34,958 bases of DNA from Dehalococcoidia bacterium (GTDB taxonomy: Bacteria; Chloroflexota; Dehalococcoidia; Dehalococcoidales; W111): NCBI GenBank assembly GCA_011191985.1, contig DUEU01000083.1, positions 1 to 34,958 of the forward strand, read 5' to 3'. A model generated the notes under the pieces. The model saw only the letters and a list, made by a program, of their open reading frames with translations. It made no database searches and had not been told where the DNA came from. Numbering within the stretch: the stretch's first letter is position 1; every line of letters begins with the position of its first letter. Below, piece by piece: positions 21,943 to 30,438 of this stretch. The position numbers were made by a program, and so were the translations under genes.

Positions 21943-23073
21943 ATGAAAAGAGTGATTATCAGCTGCCTGGCCATCTGTATTACTCTGGTACTGTTGCTGG
22001 TACCAAGCGCCGGCTGCCAGCTGATGCCCGATATTGATATTTCAACTCCACCACCCACCACCAGCCAGCCTCCCACCAGCACGGCCACCCCGCTAGACCC
22101 CGACTGGGCACTGCCGACCACCCAAGGCCAGCTACCGACTCTGCCCAGTATTGCCGATGTCGTGGCCAAGGTCAGGCCGGCCGTGGTCGCCATCAACACC
22201 GAGGTGGTGACCTTTGACATCTTCAACCGAGCGTTCACCCAAGAAGGGGCCGGCTCGGGATGGATAATAGACGAGAGCGGCATTATCGTTACCAATAACC
22301 ACGTGGTCGAGGGCGCCGAAAGCGTGACCGTAACCCTGAGCGATGACCGGGTCTTTCTGGTAGAGATGGTGCGGACCGACCCTTTGAATGACCTTGCCGT
22401 GGGTAAGATAAACGCCGAAGGTCTGACCACCGTCCCCATCGGTGATTCTTCCAGTCTGCGGGTCGGCGATTGGGTAGTGGCCATCGGTAACCCGCTGGGA
22501 CTGGGTATCAGTGCCAAAGAGGGAATTGTCAGCCGTATCGGCGTCCCGATATCGCTATCCGCAGGGCAATCACTCTACAACCTTATTGAAACCAGCGCCG
22601 CCATTAATCCGGGCAACAGCGGTGGCCCGCTGGTGAACATGGCCGGAGAGGTCATCGGTATCACCAGCGCCAAGATTGCCACGGTCGGCGTCGAGGGCCT
22701 GGGCTATGCCATCAACATCAATGATGCCGCGCCGATCATCCAGGAACTAGTAACCACCGGCTACGTGATCCGACCCTGGTTGGGGGTTGTCTTTTACATC
22801 GTTGACGAGGGAGTGGCCGCCAGATATGGACTGGCGGTGAACCAGGGTGCACTAGTCACCGAAGTGGGCCCGGGTAGCCCCGCCGATAAGGCCGGGCTCA
22901 GGAGCGGCGATGTCATCATCGCTTTTGGGGGTAAGGAAATAACCAACCGCCAGGACTTATTGCAGGCGATACACTCCAGTCAGATTGGGCAAAGCGTAAC
23001 CATAACCTACTGGCGCGAAGACACCAGACAGACCACCACCGCAACGCTCATCGAAAGCCCACCCCCCCCCTAA
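21943..23073 (+). CDS. HtrA/DegP-type serine protease, lipoprotein form
   Basis: This is an envelope quality-control protease. The 376 residues start with a signal peptide ending in a lipobox (LLVPSAGC), so the mature protein would be lipid-anchored through Cys25. A proline/threonine-rich linker follows (TPPPTTSQPPTSTATP). The trypsin-like domain carries the full triad: His in VTNNHVVEGAE, Asp in TDPLNDLAVGKI, and Ser in AAINPGNSGGPLVN. One PDZ domain closes the protein (GALVTEVGPGSPADKAGLRSGDVIIAFGGKEI). The domain order is that of DegS/HtrA-like proteins with one PDZ. The last codons lie in a run of nine C (SPPPP, stop). The stop codon directly abuts the convergent ileS stop. Confidence 0.95.
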   Translation: MKRVIISCLAICITLVLLLVPSAGCQLMPDIDISTPPPTTSQPPTSTATPLDPDWALPTTQGQLPTLPSIADVVAKVRPAVVAINTEVVTFDIFNRAFTQEGAGSGWIIDESGIIVTNNHVVEGAESVTVTLSDDRVFLVEMVRTDPLNDLAVGKINAEGLTTVPIGDSSSLRVGDWVVAIGNPLGLGISAKEGIVSRIGVPISLSAGQSLYNLIETSAAINPGNSGGPLVNMAGEVIGITSAKIATVGVEGLGYAININDAAPIIQELVTTGYVIRPWLGVVFYIVDEGVAARYGLAVNQGALVTEVGPGSPADKAGLRSGDVIIAFGGKEITNRQDLLQAIHSSQIGQSVTITYWREDTRQTTTATLIESPPPP

Positions 23074-26000
23074 TCAGCCGGTCTCCTTTCTTACCCCCAG
23101 CATTACCTCGTGGCCGCTCAGCCGGTAGCTCTCAGTATAAACACCCTCTTCAGGCACACCATCAACCAGCTGCCGAGACAGTGTCTCCTGCTGGATATAG
23201 GCGGCAAAATCGGTTAATACCCGCCTTATGTAATCGTCCCCTTGATAACAGGTGACGATGTAATCGGCGATATCAAATCCAGCCGAGCGGCGCATCGTTT
23301 GCAGGCGGTGCACTATCTCCCGCGCCATCCCCTCAACTTCAAGCTCAGGGGGAATTACGGTAGGAATGGCAACCGAGTAGCCGCCTTCTGAGCTAACAAC
23401 ATAGCCCTCTTTTTCCAGCTTACCAACATCATCGACTAGCTGCAGGTCTTTTATGTTAAGCTCTTCCAGTATCTGTGGTTTGACCCTCTCTAGAGCCCTA
23501 TGCTCCCACTTTGAAACAAGAGTGGTGCTGGCTTCAGCTAGAGGCTGGCGCACCTTGATGCCCGCCTTGCTGCGGGCCGCCCGCCCCAGGCTGGAAATTC
23601 TCATCGCCAGCCGGGTACTGTCTGATAATTCCTTATCAATCTTCGACTCATCGGCTATTGGGAAATCGGTCAGGTGGACGCTGTCTGGCGCATCGTGATA
23701 GACAGAGAGTACCAGGTTCTGATACAACTCCTCGGCCAGGAACGGGGCCAGCGGCGCCAGCAGCCTTGACAGCGTTACCAGACACTCGTAGAGGGTGGTG
23801 TACGCCGACAGCTTATCAGCATCACTTTCACTCTTCCAGAACCGACGCCGGCTGCGCCGCACATACCAGTTCGACAGGCCGTCGATAAAGGTCTCTATCT
23901 TCCTTCCCGCCTCGGTCGGGTTATAGCCGTCCAGCGCAGCATCAACATCAACTATGAGCTGGTTAAGCTCGGAGACAATCCACCGGTCTAGCTCTGACTG
24001 ATACTGGGGGGCCCCACTGGCGCCGGGGTCAAAGCGGTCAATGTTGGCATAGGTCACAAAGAACGAATAAACATTCCACAGCGTAAGCAGGTGCCGCCGT
24101 ACTATCTCGGCAACGGTATCATCCGAGTAGCGGCGCACGTTGCCCGGCGGCGAAGAGGTGAGACAGTACCAGCGCAGGGCGTCGGCCCCAAATTTGTTAA
24201 TCACCGCCCAGGGCTCGACCACGTTCCCTTTCGCCTTGCTCATCTTATCCCCTCTGGCATCGAGGATATGCCCCAGGCAGATGACGTTCCGGTAGCAGGG
24301 CTGGTCGAAAAGCAGGGTGGATATAGCATGCAGACTGTAGAACCAGCCCCTGGTCTGGTCGACCGCTTCGCAGATGTAATCGGCCGGGAAGCGCCCGTCC
24401 TCGCGCATGGTATCATTCTCAAAGGGATAGTGGTACTGCCCGATAGGCATCGCCCCGGAATCAAACCAGCAGTCAATCACCTCCGGCACGCGCCTCATCC
24501 TACCCCCACACTCAGGACAATCGAAGGTAAGCTCATCAACAAAGGGGCGGTGTAGGTCCAGAGGCTCGGCAAACCCAGAAAACCCGGCCTTTTTCTCCAA
24601 ATTAGCCAGCCCGCCGATACACTCCAAGTGGCCGCACTTTGGGTTATCACAACGCCAGACTGGCAAGGGCGTGCCCCAGTACCGCTCCCGTGAGAACGCC
24701 CAGTCAACATTGTTTTGCAGCCAGTCGCCAAAGCGCCCATATTTTATATGCTCAGGGTACCAGTTTATGGCGTCGTTCCCCGAGAGCAAATTATCTTTAA
24801 CCGCGGTCGTCCGGATATACCACGTCTGCTTGGCATAGTAGAGAAGAGGAGAATCGCAGCGCCAGCAGAAGGGGTAGGTATGGCGAGTGGTCTCATGGCG
24901 GTATAGGAGACCTCTACTATCCAGGTCAGCAAGAATATCTTTATCGGCATCTTTGACAAATTTACCCGCAAAGGGATAAGTCCCGATGACTTTACCCTGC
25001 AAGTCCACTGGCTGGACAAAATCCAGGCAATAATCGGGATGCATTCCAACTTCAAAGTCAACCTCACCAAAAGCAGGGGCAACATGTACTATGCCGGTTC
25101 CTTCCTCCATAGACACAAAATCAGCAGTGACTACTTTATAGGTCAATTTTTCATCGGCTTCCTGCGATTGCAGTTCCGATTTCCCCTGAAACTTTCTCCG
25201 CTCCACCCCAAAATCGTGGGGATTATACAGTGGCTCATATTTCACGCCATCAAACTCTGCTAAATCACTTCCCTCCAGCCTCTCCACTACCTTGGCATCG
25301 CCAAGTCTAACCGATTCAAGCAAGGCTGAAGCCAAAATAAGATATTCATTATCTACCTCCACCACTGAATATTCAGCATCAGCCGCCACCGCCAGCGCCG
25401 TATTGCCCGGCAGCGTCCATGGCGTGGTCGTCCAGGCGAGTAGATAAACCGGCCGCCCACCCTGTAAAAGATTATCAAGCTTCTTCTGTCCAGTCGAATA
25501 AATAAATGGCCATGGTAAAACCTTAAACTTTATGTAAATAGATGGGTCTTCGGTATCGTCCTGGTAGCCTAGGGCGACCTCATGGGAGCTCAGCGAGGTG
25601 CCGCAGCGGGGGCAGTGGGGGGTTACCCGGTAGCCCTGGTACACCAGCCCCCTGTCCCACATCTGCTTTATCGCCCACCATACCGTCTCTATGTACTCGT
25701 TCCTCATGGTTACGTAGGCGTTATCCAGGTCGACCCAAAAGGCAATCCGCTCCGTGAGCTCGTTCCACTCCTTCAGGTAGCGGAAGACACTCTCCCGGCA
25801 ACGGTCATTGAACCGGGCGATACCATACTCTTCTATCTGACTCTTGCTGGTAAGGCCCAGTTCCTTCTCCACCTCCAGCTCTACCGGCAGACCGTGGGTA
25901 TCCCAGCCAGCGATGCGCGGGGCGTAATAGCCCTTCATCGCCTTGTAGCGGGGGATAACGTCCTTGAAGACACGGGCCAGCACATGGTGGATACCCGGGC

Positions 26001-26157
26001 TGCCGTTGGCTGTTGGCGGACCCTCGTAAAGGGTAAACCGCGATGCCCCTTGCCGGGCTTCTACACTCCGCTCGAAGGCACGGTTCTGCCGCCAAAGGCT
26101 GAGTATCTTTTCATCAAGCTGCGGGAAATTCACCTTGCTAGTAACCGGCTGGAACAT
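23074..26157 (-). CDS. ileS: Isoleucyl-tRNA synthetase (long, type 2-like)
   Basis: This enzyme charges tRNA-Ile. At 1027 residues it is of the longer class. The ATP motif reads PTANGSPGIHHVLARVFKD in place of the usual DIHIGHALNK, a form typical of the type 2 (eukaryote-like) IleRS. The KMSKS motif is KMSKAKGNV. Class features seen are the zinc-type cysteines HCPRCGTSL and FDCPECGGRM, the CP1 editing-domain segment LLAWTTTPWTLPGNTALAV, and WDTHGLPVELEVEKELG. Anticodon-binding and C-terminal helices follow (GLSNWYVRRSRRRFW). Type 2 enzymes are often mupirocin-insensitive in characterised bacteria; that is family knowledge, not shown here. The gene is preceded by a T-box leader. Confidence 0.97.
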   Translation of the reverse strand: MFQPVTSKVNFPQLDEKILSLWRQNRAFERSVEARQGASRFTLYEGPPTANGSPGIHHVLARVFKDVIPRYKAMKGYYAPRIAGWDTHGLPVELEVEKELGLTSKSQIEEYGIARFNDRCRESVFRYLKEWNELTERIAFWVDLDNAYVTMRNEYIETVWWAIKQMWDRGLVYQGYRVTPHCPRCGTSLSSHEVALGYQDDTEDPSIYIKFKVLPWPFIYSTGQKKLDNLLQGGRPVYLLAWTTTPWTLPGNTALAVAADAEYSVVEVDNEYLILASALLESVRLGDAKVVERLEGSDLAEFDGVKYEPLYNPHDFGVERRKFQGKSELQSQEADEKLTYKVVTADFVSMEEGTGIVHVAPAFGEVDFEVGMHPDYCLDFVQPVDLQGKVIGTYPFAGKFVKDADKDILADLDSRGLLYRHETTRHTYPFCWRCDSPLLYYAKQTWYIRTTAVKDNLLSGNDAINWYPEHIKYGRFGDWLQNNVDWAFSRERYWGTPLPVWRCDNPKCGHLECIGGLANLEKKAGFSGFAEPLDLHRPFVDELTFDCPECGGRMRRVPEVIDCWFDSGAMPIGQYHYPFENDTMREDGRFPADYICEAVDQTRGWFYSLHAISTLLFDQPCYRNVICLGHILDARGDKMSKAKGNVVEPWAVINKFGADALRWYCLTSSPPGNVRRYSDDTVAEIVRRHLLTLWNVYSFFVTYANIDRFDPGASGAPQYQSELDRWIVSELNQLIVDVDAALDGYNPTEAGRKIETFIDGLSNWYVRRSRRRFWKSESDADKLSAYTTLYECLVTLSRLLAPLAPFLAEELYQNLVLSVYHDAPDSVHLTDFPIADESKIDKELSDSTRLAMRISSLGRAARSKAGIKVRQPLAEASTTLVSKWEHRALERVKPQILEELNIKDLQLVDDVGKLEKEGYVVSSEGGYSVAIPTVIPPELEVEGMAREIVHRLQTMRRSAGFDIADYIVTCYQGDDYIRRVLTDFAAYIQQETLSRQLVDGVPEEGVYTESYRLSGHEVMLGVRKETG

Positions 26158-26170
26158 AATAAACCTTCCT

Positions 26171-26450
26171 GATAAAACAAATCCCGTCCCCTAGGGACGG
26201 GAGCTAAACCCGCGGTACCACCCTAATTCCCCCGCCATGGCAGGGGCACTCATCCAGAGCACACCATCATGCCCTCGTCGCTGATAACGGCCGACGAAAC
26301 CGACCAAGTCTACTGGGCAGCCACCCGACCGCCGTTCGGTTGGTGACTCGGGAGGGATTTTCGGCGGGCAACCACATCTGCTCACACCACACCAGACTCG
26401 CTGCGTGACTGTTATCCGCCTACTCTTCTCCGTCAACGCCTTGCTGATTA
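26171..26450 (-). promoter_or_regulatory. T-box leader (tRNA-Ile-sensing) of ileS
   Basis: On the minus strand the T-box core AGGGTGGTACCGCGGG is at 26224-26209. It is followed by a terminator hairpin CCCGTCCC-TAG-GGGACGGG (26201-26183) and a T-rich tail ATTTGTTTTATC. The 5' side contains a stem I-like start GACGGAGAAGAGTAG near 26434-26420. A candidate specifier ATC (Ile) lies at 26358-26356 in GAAAATCCCTCC. Uncharged tRNA-Ile would stabilise the antiterminator and switch ileS on. The remainder of the gap up to 26543 holds only a GC-rich repeat of GCCGGC (26524-26538) near the jag stop. Confidence 0.93.
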
Positions 26451-26543
26451 GAGATTAACACAATCCTGCTGACAAATCAACTGGCCCAATATCACTGAAG
26501 GAAAGGGCATGAGGCTATATAGAGCCGGCCTGCCGGCCGCTGC

Positions 26544-27179
26544 CTAACCCTTGGGGATGATAACCACCTTTCGGGCCTCGTCCTGACCAACGCTCTGGGT
26601 GGTAACATCAGGGTGATCGGCCAGGGCAAGGTGGATAATACGCCGCTCATAAGCCGGCATCGGCTCCAGGGTAAAGGGCATTTTTTTCTCCCTCACCCGT
26701 TCCGCCATGCGGTAGGCCAGGGCCTGCAGTGCCCGATAGCGGCGCTGCTTGTACTCCTCAACGTCAATGACTATGGGCAGCCACTCCTCTGAGTGGTGGG
26801 CCACGATAAGTCTGACGATATATTGCAGGCTGGCCAGGGTCTGTCCGCGCCGCCCAATCAGGATGCCCAGGTCATCGCCTCGAATATTGAGGGTTATCGG
26901 GTCAGTATCCACCTGGGCCACCGAAGCACTTATCCCCATCCCCGTCAACAGTGCCTCCAGCACCTCCTTCGCCGCCCGGGCCAGGTCACCCTCCTTACTC
27001 TCTACAGGAACCAGAGTAGTCACCCGCACCCTCGCTTCCTCGCCACCCAGACCCAGTATCCCGGACTTACCTTCGTTTAGGATAGCGACGTCTACTTGAT
27101 CGCGGCTGACGCCTAATTTGTCTAATGCTTTTTGGATAGCCTGCTCCACGGTCTTGCCGCTTATCTCCAGCTCCTGCAC
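26544..27179 (-). CDS. Jag/KhpB RNA-binding protein (SpoIIIJ-associated)
   Basis: The protein carries the usual domains: Jag_N (VQELEISGKTVEQAIQKALDKLGVSRDQVDVAILNEGKSGILGLGG), a KH domain with the RNA-binding loop GILIGRRGQTLASLQYIVRLIV, and an R3H domain (MAERVREKKMPFTLEPMPAYERRIIHLAL) ending ARKVVIIPKG. The start is GTG at 27179; the ORF track begins 17 residues earlier, in sequence unlike the family. The product is 211 residues. It follows yidC, the conserved pair, but overlaps it by 113 bases. KhpB binds sRNAs and mRNAs and affects cell-division and envelope genes in Firmicutes. A frameshift at the G6 run just upstream (27190-27195) could change the annotated overlap. Confidence 0.9.
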   Translation of the reverse strand: MQELEISGKTVEQAIQKALDKLGVSRDQVDVAILNEGKSGILGLGGEEARVRVTTLVPVESKEGDLARAAKEVLEALLTGMGISASVAQVDTDPITLNIRGDDLGILIGRRGQTLASLQYIVRLIVAHHSEEWLPIVIDVEEYKQRRYRALQALAYRMAERVREKKMPFTLEPMPAYERRIIHLALADHPDVTTQSVGQDEARKVVIIPKG

Positions 27180-28029
27180 TTTCCTTTCCCCCCTCCTGCG
27201 CTGTGCTTGGCTCAACGATATCCGCCTCAATCGCCTCTGTTTCGGCGACAGGCGCCTGCTCTACGCGGGCGATACGACTCCTGTACTTCTTGTCTCTGGT
27301 TGCCTGCCCGGCCTCCCTTCCTGGTAACAAAGACCCCCAGCCAGTGATGAAATACTGCATGGCAATACCGATAACTGTTGATGCCAGCCAGTAAAGGGCC
27401 AGGCCATTATAGAACCAGAGCGAGAAGAAGAAGAACATCATCGGCATCATCCATACCATCATCTGGGTCGTTTGTTGCTGTCTCGGGTCAACCGCCGGCG
27501 GGGTTGTCATCTTCTGCTGTACCCACATGCTGGCACCCACCAGCAGCGCCAGTATAAAATTACCGGTCGCTGCCAGATCCAATCCCAGGAAGTTACTGTT
27601 CAGGGGCATCATAGAATACACTGCCGGCCAGGGGTACAGGTAACGTGAAAGGTTCAGCAAACCCTCCGGAGCAATGGCCAGCGCCAGCATGATTGACTGG
27701 TAGACGGCTATCCAGATGGGCATCTGGACCAGCATCGGCACCAGGCAACCCGCCGGGCTAATGCCAGCCTCTTTGTACAGCTTCATCTGCTCCTGAGCCA
27801 GCGCATTCCTGTCCTTGGCATACTTCTTCTGGAGCTCGGCAATCTTGGGCTGAAGGCTCTGCATCGCCTTGGTAGAGCGAAGCTGTCGGGCGGTAAGAGG
27901 ATAAGTTATCAGCCGCATGAGAATCGTCAGGGCAATGATGCTGGCCCCGAAGCTATTAAATAAATAGTAGGACAGCCAGATAAGGATGTTTAACACCGGC
28001 TGCAGTATGATTAGCTCCCAGGGATTCAA
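27067..28029 (-). CDS. yidC: Membrane protein insertase YidC/Oxa1
   Basis: This insertase integrates membrane proteins with or without SecYEG. The 320 residues start with TTG at 28029, the only start codon after an in-frame stop, with GAGG about 9 bases upstream. It is the Oxa1-like short form, without the large periplasmic domain. The family pattern is LTILMRLITYPLTARQLRSTKAMQSLQPKIAELQKKYAKD, with the hydrophilic-groove arginine in MRLITYPL, then several hydrophobic helices including TTQMMVWMMPMMFFFFSLWF. The C-terminal tail is long, charged and probably disordered (KKYRSRIARVEQAP...QPRSSRRRYPKRR). Basic tails of this type contact ribosomes. The last 113 bases of coding sequence overlap jag in another frame. 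Confidence 0.93.
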   Translation of the reverse strand: MNPWELIILQPVLNILIWLSYYLFNSFGASIIALTILMRLITYPLTARQLRSTKAMQSLQPKIAELQKKYAKDRNALAQEQMKLYKEAGISPAGCLVPMLVQMPIWIAVYQSIMLALAIAPEGLLNLSRYLYPWPAVYSMMPLNSNFLGLDLAATGNFILALLVGASMWVQQKMTTPPAVDPRQQQTTQMMVWMMPMMFFFFSLWFYNGLALYWLASTVIGIAMQYFITGWGSLLPGREAGQATRDKKYRSRIARVEQAPVAETEAIEADIVEPSTAQEGGKESAGAGDKRQDRGAGYPKSIRQIRRQPRSSRRRYPKRR

Positions 28030-28040
28030 CGGAAATTACC

Positions 28041-29234
28041 TCACTCACCACTCTTTAAAGAGATAGTCGGCAACTCGGCCCCGCTGCTGGCATCCACAGC
28101 GTGAATCTTCAGGTCCTGGGTGTGAATATAAACGACTCCCTGGCTGGTGCTGAGAGGGCCGTATACCTCTGCTTCGATATCAACAAGCTGCCTTTTTTGC
28201 CCACTGCTAGTATCTATGGCGTATATCCCGCCTGCCTGTGAAGCCAGGACGATAGTGCTATCCACCAATACCGGCGAAGATGAGACCGGGCTGCCCAGGT
28301 CGTACTCATCAAGTTTAAGGCCACTTTCGGCATCAAGGGCATAAACCCTGCCGTCAAGACAGGGGGCATAAATAACACCCTCATAGACCAGCGGCGTTGC
28401 CCAGAACCAGTTTTCACCCATGAACTGCCATTTCAGGGTGCCGCTGGCGGCATCCACCGCATAAAGATGCCGGTCGAAAGACCCGATATAAACTGTGCCA
28501 TTATGGACCAGGGGGGTGGCCCCAATCGCCCCCTCAGCTTTAAACTCCCATAGCTTATTACCACTTTCAGCATCCAGAGCATAAAGCTTGTAGTCAAAAG
28601 AGCCAAAATATACCGTTTCACCGCTGACTACCGGCGTTGACCAGACTCTATCCCCGGTCCCAAACTGCCATCTCTCGTTGCCGGTAGCAGCATCCAGGGC
28701 ATAAAGCTTCCAGCTTTCTTTTGTATCCGCAGCACCAACATAGACTGTATCCTGGGCCGCTGCCGTGCCGCCGACAATCGGCTGAAGATTACCCTCGCGG
28801 GGGTATATCCTTCTTATCTGCAGGGTACTGGAATCAAAGGCGTATATCTTGCCATTATAGCCGGCGATATAAACCAGACCACCGGCCACGGCCGGAGTGC
28901 CGTATATCGCCACCCCGGTCGGCCCGCCGCCACAGCCACCGCCTGCCGCCGGGGTCCCGCAGCCGAACAAGCCGGCCCCCTGCCCCGACATCTTGAGCGC
29001 CTCTGACCACTGACGGCCGCCCTCAGCCAGATTAATGGCTACCAGCCGTCCCTCCTTGGAACCTACGAACAGGGTGTTATCGACGATGGCGCCCCCGGAC
29101 CAGCCAATCGCCTGTAAACCTCTAATGCATCCCAGACCGGACAGCCCGCCAGCGGTCACCAGAAGCACCACCATTAGCAGCAGGAGGGCCACCTTAACGG
29201 GTAATGCCTTATTTTGCCGAAACCGCATTTCCAT
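28041..29234 (-). CDS. PQQ-repeat beta-propeller protein (BamB-like), membrane-tethered
   Basis: The 397 residues begin with a hydrophobic N-terminal segment (VKVALLLLMVVLLVTAGG) and a possible lipobox SGLGC that is not fully canonical. About seven PQQ/YWTD-type blades of roughly 40 residues follow, with strongly repeated cores such as KLYALDAESGNKLWEFKAEG, HLYAVDAASGTLKWQFMGEN and RVYALDAESGLKLDEYDL. No PQQ cofactor-ligand pattern is evident, so it is a structural or binding propeller and not a dehydrogenase. Blade 1 carries an unusual Gly/Cys loop (GLFGCGTPAAGGGCGGGP). It is located between yidD and yidC in the insertion-machinery operon. An envelope-assembly or protein-binding role is possible, but no direct evidence supports it. 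Confidence 0.85.
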   Translation of the reverse strand: MEMRFRQNKALPVKVALLLLMVVLLVTAGGLSGLGCIRGLQAIGWSGGAIVDNTLFVGSKEGRLVAINLAEGGRQWSEALKMSGQGAGLFGCGTPAAGGGCGGGPTGVAIYGTPAVAGGLVYIAGYNGKIYAFDSSTLQIRRIYPREGNLQPIVGGTAAAQDTVYVGAADTKESWKLYALDAATGNERWQFGTGDRVWSTPVVSGETVYFGSFDYKLYALDAESGNKLWEFKAEGAIGATPLVHNGTVYIGSFDRHLYAVDAASGTLKWQFMGENWFWATPLVYEGVIYAPCLDGRVYALDAESGLKLDEYDLGSPVSSSPVLVDSTIVLASQAGGIYAIDTSSGQKRQLVDIEAEVYGPLSTSQGVVYIHTQDLKIHAVDASSGAELPTISLKSGE

Positions 29235-29248
29235 ATTTTCCCTAACTA

Positions 29249-29458
29249 TTAATGCAACGGGTCATAACCGCCCGAATGAAACGGATGACAGCGGAGAATT
29301 CGCCTTGCCCCCAGCCCTATCCCCTTGAAAAGACCGTATCTTTCGATAGCTTCGTAGGTATACTGTGAACAGGTGGGGATGAAGCGGCAGGAATGGGGCA
29401 GGACCTGCGATAAGGTCATCTGGTAAAGTCTAATCAATGCTAAGGGAAACCTCTTCAT
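29249..29458 (-). CDS. yidD: Membrane protein insertion efficiency factor YidD
   Basis: The 69 residues begin [34 protein letters not shown] at ATG 29458. The ORF-track extension upstream lies inside rnpA. The family pattern is complete: RLYQ...[37 protein letters not shown]. YidD is a small peripheral membrane protein, believed to assist YidC-dependent insertion. The start overlaps the 3' end of rnpA by 29 bases, a common arrangement. Confidence 0.93.
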   Translation of the reverse strand: MKRFPLALIRLYQMTLSQVLPHSCRFIPTCSQYTYEAIERYGLFKGIGLGARRILRCHPFHSGGYDPLH

Positions 29459-29792
29459 TCTCTTTCGCCAACAAGCACGCCCTTGAAAGCAACCCGGCCA
29501 CCGATTCTCTAAGAGCAGTATAATCAGCGTTAGCCGCGGCTGTCCTAGCGATGAGGACAATATCCCAGCCTGGCTCGAGCGAAGTCAAGCGCAGGATCTC
29601 GCGAAGCAGTCGCCGCACCCGATTCCTCACCACTGCCTTGCCCACTCGCCGACTAACCGAAAAGCCGTATCTCGAAAAGGGGAGTCCGTTAGGCAGCGAT
29701 TTCAGCACCAGCAGATTACTCACCCGCGTGCTACCTTTATCATAAACCAGCGCATATTGCCCCGACTTGGTAATAAGATGCTCGCCCCGCAT
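29430..29792 (-). CDS. rnpA: Ribonuclease P protein component
   Basis: RnpA is the protein partner of RNase P RNA in tRNA 5' processing. Family features are [43 protein letters not shown], with the RNR signature, and [17 protein letters not shown]. The start is placed at ATG 29792 ([17 protein letters not shown]); the GTG at 29798 in the ORF track is also possible. The product is 120 residues. It follows rpmH by 19 bases, as in nearly all bacteria. A 3' extension of the frame ([14 protein letters not shown]) runs over yidD. Confidence 0.95.
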   Translation of the reverse strand: MRGEHLITKSGQYALVYDKGSTRVSNLLVLKSLPNGLPFSRYGFSVSRRVGKAVVRNRVRRLLREILRLTSLEPGWDIVLIARTAAANADYTALRESVAGLLSRACLLAKENEEVSLSID

Positions 29793-29811
29793 GGCCACCG
29801 CCCGCCGTTAG

Positions 29812-29952
29812 TCAGACTGGGGTCAATTTCGCACGTCCTTTAAGTCGTCTTGCTTTCAAGACAGCTTGACCACCCCGTGTGCTCATTCTGGCCCGAAAAC
29901 CGTGCCTTCGCTTCCGGGGAATACTTTTCGGTTGATAGGTCCTCTTCGGCAT
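29812..29952 (-). CDS. rpmH: 50S ribosomal protein L34
   Basis: The ORF track missed this gene because it is only 46 residues. The minus strand reads [18 protein letters not shown], then [28 protein letters not shown] and TGA. It has the characteristic KRTYQP...R.HGF..RM.T..G..VL..RR.KGR pattern of L34. AAGGGG lies 6 bases before the ATG, and a perfect-hexamer promoter is upstream. It heads the rpmH-rnpA-yidD-PQQ-yidC-jag operon. dnaA is not adjacent, so this does not mark oriC here. Confidence 0.98.
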   Translation of the reverse strand: MPKRTYQPKSIPRKRRHGFRARMSTRGGQAVLKARRLKGRAKLTPV

Positions 29953-29977
29953 TCTGACCCCTTGCTAGACTAAGGTG

Positions 29978-30007
29978 ATTATACTTCGACGGCTCATTAA
30001 GTGTCAA
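29978..30007 (-). promoter_or_regulatory. Promoter of the rpmH operon
   Basis: On the minus strand TTGACA (30007-30002), an 18-base spacer, TATAAT (29983-29978). Both hexamers match consensus. The leader to ATG 29952 is about 19 bases and contains the ribosome site. Confidence 0.85.
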
Positions 30008-30115
30008 TCAGAAAGGCAGCTTATCTGTACGGTAGCCCCGCCACAGCCATTACTATCAACCTTCCCTGATAATCCCTCGCTCGAAGATAGAAGAGGCCAT
30101 ATTGGATATAGAAGA

Positions 30116-30418
30116 CTACTCGCTTATACCGACGCCACCCGTTTTGCGGATATGAGCGGCAACATAGGGTAGAAGAGCTAGGTGACGCGCCCTCTTTATG
30201 GCTAACGCTAACGCACGCTGATGTTTGGCACAGGTGCCCGTTTTGCGGCGGGGCTCAATCTTGCCCCGCTCCGATACGTAACGGCGCAACTGAGAAGGCA
30301 CCTTGTAGTCGATTTCTTGTATCTTCTCGCTGCAAAATGAGCAGACTTTGCGCCGGGCAACATACCTGCCACCACCCCACCGCCTAGTTTTAGTCTTGGT
30401 AATTACTTTCCTAGCCAC
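30116..30418 (-). CDS. rpsR: 30S ribosomal protein S18
   Basis: The 100-residue protein shows the family core [51 protein letters not shown]. An N-terminal basic segment and a zinc-type set (CSFC with GTCAKH) show it is the cysteine-containing form of S18. It is last in the rpsF-ssb-rpsR operon, 20 bases after ssb. No clear terminator follows. Confidence 0.97.
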   Translation of the reverse strand: MARKVITKTKTRRWGGGRYVARRKVCSFCSEKIQEIDYKVPSQLRRYVSERGKIEPRRKTGTCAKHQRALALAIKRARHLALLPYVAAHIRKTGGVGISE

Positions 30419-30438
30419 TCACAATCACTCCTGCTTAG

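Noticed and set aside
26524-26538. GCCGGC repeats after jag as a terminator
   Set aside because: The units are self-complementary but leave a two-base loop, and no T run follows.
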